Below the pieces are notes generated by a model, which was given only the letters and a program-made list of their open reading frames with translations, did no database searches and was not told the origin of the DNA. Source: Certhia americana (taxonomy: Eukaryota; Chordata; Aves; Passeriformes; Certhiidae). Taken from it: DNA of 64,000 bases. Numbering within the stretch: the stretch's first letter is position 1; each line of letters begins with the position of its first letter. Positions 56,371 to 64,000 of this stretch are shown here, in pieces. Location of the stretch: assembly GCA_018697195.1 (NCBI GenBank), contig JAGMWU010000036.1, positions 1,222,786-1,286,785 on the forward strand, in the 5' to 3' direction. The translations under genes were made by a program, and so were the position numbers.

Positions 56371-58341
56371 TTTATTGGGGGTATCACCAGAGCAGAGTGG
56401 AGGGTTCTGTCCATCTGAGATCCATTGCTGCAGCTCCATGCTGTTTCCTTCACACTCAGCCTGTTCTCTGCAGGTCTCCTTGCTGTTTCCCATCCTGCTT
56501 TCTCTGGGACACACAATGCCAAGCACCACCTTGTGCAGAACGGGGCTCGGAGGATGCTCTGAGTGTCTGAGCCCGCTCTGCAGAGCAAAATAATACCAAG
56601 AAAATGTATCAGGGGACTTTACTTCAAGTCCCTTGTTCCACTTTCCACTCCTGGCAGTGGTGCCATCACCTTGGCCAGGAGAGCTGAGCACCTCCTGACT
56701 TGGAGATCCTTTGGCATGGTGTGATCCACGTGTCTGCTTCCCCAGAATGGCCTCATGGCACCGGATTTCATAAACACCAGCAGCTGCATCACAGAGCTTC
56801 CTTGGCTGAGCCTTAAAGCTCTTGGGTCCCAGTTATCTAATCCTGCTCTGGGAGCCCATAGCTGATATTCCTCCTACTTCAGGAGGAATGGAAAATTTTA
56901 GGGAAGTGTTGGTTATGAAACAATCCCTCTCTATGCACACACACTGTGATTAAATATCCCTTTCCCTCTGTGGCATAGTGGATGATTTTTCCATATTTGG
57001 GGGACAGGGCCATCTCTTGGCTGTGGCTTCATTTTTCTTGTGTTCTTGATTTCCATCTTGTTGCTGTTAATCTTAAGGGCCCTCTTCTTTCCACTGCTTT
57101 TACCAACTGCTGTATTTCCTACTGGCTAATTTAAAGCCACTGCTGCCAGTTCATGACTTTTTAAGAAGCATTTTTACTCCTTCACTGTCATTTCTGGTTC
57201 AGAATTAATTTTTATTGTGAAAACACTAATTGCCTTTCTCCTGTGGGGCACCAGCAACTTTATTTGAGGCTATTTTGGTTATTCTTCACAATGATTCATT
57301 TGTACTCTCTGTCCTTGATGGCCTTGTTGGTATCTCTGGGAACCCACCAGTTCCTTGCTCATGCCTGGGCTGAACAAGCCAGCCCTGGAGTGCAGCGGGA
57401 GAGCCCTGGAAATCTGGGAAGCAGGGAAAACCCTGATTTACAGGGAGTTACTTCTCACAGAGGCAGGGACTGGGTTCTACCTTCACATGGCTGACACCAG
57501 CCAGCACCTCCCAACCTTCTCTTTGAGCCACCTCACATCTTTTCTGTTCCAGGTTCCTTGCACTGCCTTCCAGTGGGAGTAGTGAAGTCTGGGAGTTTAG
57601 GAGTAGGAAATCTGGTGGAAGAAAGCTTTCAGATGTTGAAGGTGCATTTTGATGGATACAGGCAAAACCCACCCAAATAATGGGAATTATGAGCTGTTGA
57701 AAATTGCCTCTTCCCATCTGTTTTCCGGCATGCTCGGCTCTCAGATCCCTCCACTGAGCACTGCTCCTGATGGATTTAGAGAGATAATTATTTGCTGCTG
57801 CTTTTCCCTCATCAGAGCATCCTTTTAGAGAAAGTTATCAGTGGAATGGGGGCCTGGGGACCAAGGGCTCAGCCTCCTCCCTCTGATGTTGATCCCTCAC
57901 AGCCCTCAGTGCTGCACAAGCATTACAACCCAATGACACATGGAGTTCAGAGGGAATGTAGACAGTGGGAATTGCTCCTGGGTGTTTGTTCAGCCAGGAA
58001 TTGTGGCAGTCATTACACTCGTGCAACACAGGGAGGCTTTATAAAAGATTTCTTAGGAAATAATGTCTCAAATCCCTACTTTAGCTTTCTTTACATGCAC
58101 GTCCCTGGCACAGAGTGATCTTGATATGGCCACAGTGGTGGTTCTCATGTGCAGGGTGGTTCTCAGGCACAGGATGGTTCAAGCTGCTCTTTGGGAAGAG
58201 TTGCAGGTGACAGTGGTTTTCTCAGACTTCATTGTACAGCCCCACATCGTATTTCCTGTTTTCTGTCCAGAATGCATGTGCTGATTACATTTTTTGTAAT
58301 TTGTCTTCCTTCCTTGGACTTCTTTGGTCAAGGGAAGTCTC
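56371..58341. other. Intronic sequence with an unassigned AT-rich block
   Basis: 56900-57330 is AT-rich (ggttcagaattaatttttat, ctactggctaatttaaagcc, ctgttaatcttaagggccct). It may be an old repeat or a conserved element; I cannot tell which. No gene is seen. Confidence 0.35.
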
Positions 58342-58700
58342 ATGAAGAGAGGCAGAGGGAGCTGGAAGGGCTCAGCCTGAAGAAAAGGAGGTTTTGGGGG
58401 GACCTTCTTACTCTCCACAACTCCCTGACAGGAGGGTGCAGCCAGGTGGGAATCAGGCTCTGCTCCCAGGGAATAAGGGACAAGGAAATGGCCTCAAGCT
58501 GTGCCAGGGAAGGTTTAGGCTGGATATTAGGGAAAACTTCACAGAAAGGGTGATCAGACATTGGCACAGGCTGCCCAAGGCAGTGGTGGAATCACTAATC
58601 CCTGGAATTGTTCAATGAATCTGTGGCTGTGGCACTTGGTGGCAGCCCTGGCAGTGCTGGGCACTTGAACTCAAGGATTTTCCAGCCTTAATGATCCCAG
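58342..58700 (+). mobile_element. CR1 LINE fragment
   Basis: It contains gggctcagcctgaagaaaag, ctccacaactccctgacagg, tctgctcccagggaataagg, ggtttaggctggatattagg and ggcacaggctgcccaaggca. The terminus has partly decayed (gattttccagccttaatgat). Confidence 0.95.
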
Positions 58701-60927
58701 CCAGGAGGGGCCTGTTTCATTGGAGTCCCAGGTTTTTTGACAGATTGGGTGCCTGCAGACACAGTGATTTTGGGTTATCCTTGCTGTTCACTTTACAAGA
58801 ACAGTGTTCCAACTTCAGCTCACTGCTGGATGGAGCTGCTTCAGCTCCGCTTGCTGAGGAATGCCTGAAAACGTCTGAGCACCAGGAGTGTGGCTGTTGG
58901 GATGTGAGGGAATCTGAGGTGGCAGGGACAGATGGAATTGTGGAGTGGAGCTGGAGTCACAGGCTGGCACTGCAGTCCCTGAGCCAGGGTGGTGACAGCA
59001 GCGAGGGGCTCCGTTGTGGGAAAGGGACAATCACTTCAACTGGGATTACTTTAGCAAAGGGAAAAGTGATTTTTTCCCCCAGTCTGCTCCTACAAACAAT
59101 TCCTGGACGTTGAGAAGTGGAAGCTCAGTTGGTTGTAGGCAGCTGGAGTGACAAAAGCAGCTCAGTTCCAGGGAGCTGAAGTGACTGTCCCTGAGGATGT
59201 GGCTCCCTGTGCTTCTGCTCCCTCCATCCAGTACCTGACCTCCCTTATGGTGAAAAACGTTCTTGTGCCAAGCTGGAATTTTCTATGTGCCAGCTAGAGT
59301 CTTGCCCTCCTTCTGAGGTCTGGCAACACCTTCCTTACACCCTGCAGGTAGCAGCAAGGTCTCTCCTTTGCTTTCTTCTTTCCAGGCTCACATCCATCCT
59401 CAGCCTCTCCTTGTCCACTGTGTGCTCCAGCATCCTGGTGGCCTTCCCTGCAGTTCTTTCATGTACTGGGGATCCCAAACAGGAACAGCTCTTCATTGCC
59501 AGTACACTTGGGAGCTTTTTTTGGAGGAAGGTTTATTCTGCTTGGGTTTTGCCTTTCAAAGACCTCATTCAGGGCATTTTGGGAAGCACAGGGGAACCAT
59601 GTATGCCCCTCCCAGGCCAGGCTACCTTCCCAAAGCTTCTCTACTCACTTCAGGCCAGGAAGGAAAGGTTCTGTGCAGCTCCCCCAGTGACTTTACCCAC
59701 CATAATGGCCCATTTTTAATCACCCTTCTGCCAGTTCCACTCAGCACTGAGGGCTGACACAGAGCAGTGTTGTCATCTGGAAAGTGGCTGCTGGCACCAA
59801 ACCAACTGGCACTTTGAACTTGTCCCAACTGGGTGCTAAGCAGCACTAAAATGTGATGATTAAACATGCTCACTCCCATTCCCAGGGTTCTTGGCCATCC
59901 CCAGCTCCACCTAGAAAAGCTGCTTGTGCCCTGGGAAGGACATCTAGAGGGGTTCTGCCAGAGATGGGGAGGGGAGTGTGGGGTGGGAGGGCTGCTGGTG
60001 CTGGGGGAAGCCAAGGCAGAGCAGTTTCAGAATAGTGCCTTTGGCTGCACGTTGGATTGGGGCCACTGGGGATTCCTTCATAGACCCCATCTCAGGTTCT
60101 GAAACTGCCCCTCCAACATCTGAGACAAGGGAGTGGTGACAGGACAGGTAACATTGTGCAGATGCACTTGCAGGACCTGGAGGGGGAGGCACAAATCTGT
60201 CCCAGGTCTGATCCTGGCTCTGTTTAGACCTGCAATGTTCAGACACTGCCTGGTCCATGTCTGCTCTGGTGTCCCCAGCCTCTCTGGGCCAGGGGGTGCT
60301 GTGGCTGTCCCCAGAGCCCCCACAATGTTGGGGTGTGACTCCAGATTGGCACCAGGACCAAGAGGGCTGGGGACAGTTGGAGGGCTCTTGTCCAGGAAAA
60401 GCTTCCTTTTTGCTTTCCTGTTTCCTTTAGGATTAAAGTCATTCTTGGGCTGGAAACATGGAATGCTAGTCAAGTTTATGAGGGCTTTTAGAGAGGCTTT
60501 TAGAAAGAACATCCTATCCCTTCTTTTATAGGGCTGAGATAAGATTATCTTTTTTTTAACACCAATTAAAGTAGGAAGGGTTTATAGGATTAGGGGTTTT
60601 CCATCAGTGCAACTTTGATGGACCTCTTGCCTGCTTGGTTTGTTCCTTTCCCTGCATTAAATCCTTGGGAAGTGTTCCTGTAATGGTTAACATTGCCTCC
60701 CTCCCAAGGCAAAGCTCTCCTAGGCAGAAGCTTTGGGAAACAATAAAATAAGACCAAACAAAGAAACTAAATGAGAAAGTCCTAAATTCTTCAGGAGACC
60801 TCTTGGAGAAAGCTGGCTCAGAGTAGTCGCTGTGTGAGTTTGCAGTGCTTCAGTGTTTACATCAGGAGAAAAGGGATGTGCTGCTGGCCTGAGCAGAATG
60901 TTTAAAATAAGAATAAAAAATTGTAGC
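58701..60927. other. Intronic sequence, nothing certain
   Basis: No repeat family was recognised. 60530-60660 and 60725-60790 are AT-rich. No gene signal. Confidence 0.45.
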
Positions 60928-61375
60928 CTCCCAGAATTGTTTGGGAGCTTAAAGCTTATCCCATTCCACCCCTGCCATGGGCAGGGACACCTTCCACTAT
61001 CCTAGGTTGCTCCAAGCCCCATCCACCCTGGCCTTGGACACTTCCAGGGATCCAGGGGCAGCCACAGCTGCTCTGGGCACCCTGTGCCAGGGCCTGCCCA
61101 CCCTCACAGGCAAGAATTCCTTCCCAATATCCTATCTGACTCTGCTCTTAGGCAGTGGGAAGCCGTTCCCTGTGTCCTGTCCCTCCATCCCTTGTCCCCA
61201 GTCCCTCTCCAGCTCTCTTGGAGCCCTTTAAACCCTGGAAGGGGCTCTGAGGTCTCTCTGGAGCCTTCTCTTCTCCAAGTGCACACCCCCAGCTCTCCCA
61301 GCATGGCTCTAGAGGGGCTTCAGGCCTCAGAGTTTCTCCGTGGCTTTTTCTGAACTCACTCCAGCAGCTCCCTCC
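60928..61375 (-). mobile_element. CR1 LINE fragment (antisense)
   Basis: A 448-bp copy: tcccagaattgtttgggagc, gccatgggcagggacacctt, cttggacacttccagggatc, caggggcagccacagctgct, gtgccagggcctgcccaccc and ctggagccttctcttctcca. It is collinear with the copy at 55906-56370 and of the same subfamily. Confidence 0.96.
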
Positions 61376-61884
61376 TTTGCTGGGACCCCAGAGATGAAAG
61401 CAGTGCCCCTGGACTCCCCTGCTCCACACAAGTCACCCCAAGGCTCCCAGGCAATGCTGTTGTCCAGCCCTTGGAGCTCTTGTTCCTTCTGTGTGTGCCA
61501 AGCTACCCAGACAAGCTTTGGAGGTTGACAGTGGCAGTGTCCTGCTCCCCCTGTGCCTGGCACTGAGCTTGCTCCTGGGCCAGCATCACCTCTGCCATTC
61601 CTGGGCTGGGGAATGTCCTGCTTCAGGAGAGCACTGAGCTGCTGAGCTTGGCCTTGGAGCATCTACACCCTGGGCTGCTCTTCAGGTTCCTGCAGGAGCC
61701 AGGAGTTTGAAGGCATCTGCTGCCACCAGCACTGTGCTCCTGAGCTCTGAACTCACCCCCTGGTTTCAGCTTCCCACAGAGTCCTCTGGAAGTGTTCAGT
61801 GAGCTGAGCCTTTGGGCTGCAGCCAGCCCCGGTCTACAGCAGCCTGACAGACACACAGCTCTGTGTCTGCTTGGGATAGAACCG
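61376..61884. other. Intronic sequence, nothing recognised
   Basis: A roughly 510-bp gap with no assigned feature. Confidence 0.5.
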
Positions 61885-62172
61885 AGAATATGGAATCATT
61901 AAGGCTGGAAAAGCTCTTTAAGGTTGAATCCAACCATTAACCCAGCACTGCCAGGGCCACCACTAACCTATGTCCCAAATATTCACATGTTTTTTGAGCA
62001 CTTCCAAGGATGGTGACTCCACCACTGCACTGGGTAGCCTGTGCCAATACCTGACCATCCTTTCCATGACAAAATTTTCCTTAATATTCAATTTAAACCT
62101 CCCTTGGTAAAATTTAAAGCTGTTTCCTATTTGTTCTTCTGCTTGTCACCTGGGAGAGGAGACTGACCCCAA
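61885..62172 (-). mobile_element. CR1 LINE 3' fragment (antisense)
   Basis: It contains atggaatcattaaggctgga, aaagctctttaaggttgaat, ccaaccattaacccagcact, tggtgactccaccactgcac and gcctgtgccaatacctgacc. Confidence 0.95.
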
Positions 62173-64000
62173 ATAGGGACAGAGAAGTCCTCTTTGTGTA
62201 TGGATAAATGCTGGATTATGGTCTTCTCTGAGGATGCTGGCGACGTCCCAGTCCCACATGCTCAGGCAGGGATAGAAGGCTTTCCATTTCTATTTAAGAG
62301 CCCATGAAAGGCTGGAGAGGCTGAACCAGGCTGACGGGGCAGGTAAGAAATTCCAGGCATTTCTCTCTGACAGCGAATCCCATCAGCACTGATGGATCTG
62401 CCTCCCTTTCCCCCCCCCAGCAGGATGGGGGACTCACAGGTGTGTTGCCCACAGGTGTGCTCGGCTCACCAGATGCCTGAACTTGGGAGCAGTGCTGGAA
62501 GGGAGGTGACCTTGTGAATCCTGGGAACCTGCAGGGGATAAAGCCTCTCCCTGCTGAGACCTCAGCTCTGCTGCTGGAGTACAGCACTGGGACAGAGCTG
62601 CCAGGGCTGGGAGGAGGGAGGCTGGTCCTGCCTGAGGCTGGGGATGCTCTCAGGAGAGCAGGGAACTGTACCTGCCTGGATTTGGTGTGTGATGAGCACT
62701 ATTGCTTTGTCCCATGGTGTCCAAAAGCTGGATCCTTGGCCCTTGGCCTGGTTCTGTGCAGCTTTGGGCTGAGGACAGCCTGGCCAGAGGTCAGGGTTTA
62801 TTTACACCCTGCAGGACCTTCCAAGTTTTGGGGAGCTCCCAGAGCAAAGCATCACTCTGCCCTGCCCTGTCATCTCCAAACCTCTGTGCCACCCCAGCAC
62901 TAAGGTCCTGTCAAAGCCCCACACTGTCCCAGCACTGCCCCTCTTCCCAGGGACCATGGAACACAGGGGATGATGCTGAGAATGAGATGTGAGCTCTTGA
63001 ACTACCAAGAGCTGTGAACAGGCAGGGCACATGTGGAAGTCCTTGGCAGGGCACTTTTGAGGGAGGCTGGGATGGAGCTGGGGGCTGGTGAGGTGGCTGG
63101 TGGGGAGCAGCCTTGCAAGGATTGTGGGGTGTGGAGTGCTGGCACCTCCAGCTGTGAGGCCAGAGCAGCAGTGGGCAGGTGATGGGCCCCAGGTGATCTC
63201 CTGGAGCTGCTGGGGAGGTGCAGGATGTTGGCCCAGTCAGTGGGGATGTGTCTATAAGCCAGGAGGATGCTTTAGCAGCCTGTGCTGCCTTGTTTCCATT
63301 CCCACCCCGTGGAGAATGATGAGGTTAAACAGGAACATTTGCATTGGGACCATTCCATTTACTGACAATTCTGTCATCCACGTCATGGAGGTTCCCCTCC
63401 AGTTAATCTCATTTAACCCTCTGTTCCCTCCTGTATTTCCCTTCTCTGCTCTCCAAATACTGTCAGAGCTGTTGGCAATGACAGCACCTGGCAATGGCAT
63501 TAATTGTTTATCTGAGGATGAGGTAACAGCACAGGCTGCTAATTAAATTTATCCCTAAGGAAACGGGAGGACCTGTGCAGCCCTGGGAAGGGAGGGTGCA
63601 GAGAGCTGGCACCTCCAGGTCCCAGCTCTTGGCTCTTTCCAAGGTAGCAGCCAGCTCCAGTATCCAGAGGGCCTTGGTGTCACCACCTGCCTCCTCAAGG
63701 CCTGAGTTCTCTTCCCTGCAGCACTCTCCAGGCTGGGGACACCAGGGGAGAATTGGAATTGGATCCAAAGGCAGCATTGCTGCTTTGGGTTATCCAAAGG
63801 CCACCCTTTCACTGAGAGGACAAACCCCAACGGGTGAGGGACAGTGGGAGGGACAAATTTACAAGTGAGACAAAGTGAGACCTGTTTGGATGCAGAATTG
63901 AGAACAACAGTCAAGGTGCAAGGAGCAGAATATGGGAAAAGTGACAGTGTCATTGCAGGACCCACCTCATCTTCCAAGCAGGGTATGATTGATGAAATGA
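62173..64000. other. Intronic sequence; candidate conserved block 63300-63560
   Basis: 63300-63560 is repeat-free with ggttaaacaggaacatttgc, ctccagttaatctcatttaa, ggcattaattgtttatctga and ctgctaattaaatttatccc, a candidate conserved element. A C8 run lies near 62412. The rest shows nothing. Confidence 0.4.

Larger units (their letters stand above)
30396..64000 (+). other. EPHB2: EPHB2 intron 3 (5' part)
   Basis: The intron starts with the gtaac donor after exon 3 and runs to the end of the window. The next EPHB2 exon should encode a Cys-rich segment starting with the rest of a Gly codon followed by C-P-S-G. No such sequence was found, so intron 3 exceeds 33.6 kb. It contains most of the CR1 copies, the minisatellites and the low-complexity tracts. 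Confidence 0.85.

Noticed and set aside
30396..64000. Search for EPHB2 exon 4 (Cys-rich segment)
   Set aside because: No reading frame with the expected C-P-S-G start and spaced cysteines was found, so exon 4 is taken to lie outside the window.
1..64000. tRNA, rRNA, microRNA clusters, LTR retroviruses or DNA transposons
   Set aside because: No cloverleaf, rRNA text, long terminal repeats with primer-binding site, or terminal inverted repeats were recognised by eye. A masker run could still find decayed pieces.

Overview
This window is intronic vertebrate DNA, most likely from a bird, spanning part of one gene on the + strand: the receptor tyrosine kinase EPHB2. The avian assignment rests on at least 35 fragments of CR1 LINE retrotransposons, most of them short pieces of the 3' end, and on the absence of recognisable mammalian SINEs or L1. 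I cannot name the species.

Only two coding segments can be supported. Exon 2 (25551-25615, 65 bp) encodes the start of the mature receptor. Exon 3 (29711-30395, 685 bp) encodes most of the ephrin-binding domain and the start of the cysteine-rich region. Both have consensus splice sites and compatible phases (1-0 and 0-1). Numbered as in human EPHB2 (from memory), exon 3 runs from Trp43 to Arg270 without a gap. No exon 1 (signal peptide) or exon 4 is recognisable, so at least 25.5 kb of intron 1 and 33.6 kb of intron 3 lie here. Intron 2 is complete at 4,095 bp.

Region by region: 1-25550 is intron 1, with fourteen CR1 pieces clustered at 3-11 kb and 20-25 kb and a 9.5 kb stretch (10.8-20.4 kb) with none that I recognise. 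It includes the longest CR1 copy, with reverse-transcriptase remnants (20585-22036). 25616-29710 is intron 2. 30396-64000 is intron 3. It holds a ~290 bp polypyrimidine tract (32165-32455), three minisatellites (44.4, 51.1 and 52.6 kb), a perfect G-quadruplex motif (42526), a 28-T run, two old antisense CR1 fragments (35.4 and 45.3 kb) and most of the younger CR1 pieces.

Several AT-rich, repeat-poor blocks with TAATTA-type motifs look like candidate conserved non-coding elements, but that is inference without alignments. I found no tRNA, rRNA, CRISPR array, second protein-coding gene or new biological system. The more unusual observations are the three minisatellites, two of which have periods that keep reading frames open, and the possible regulatory blocks around EPHB2.
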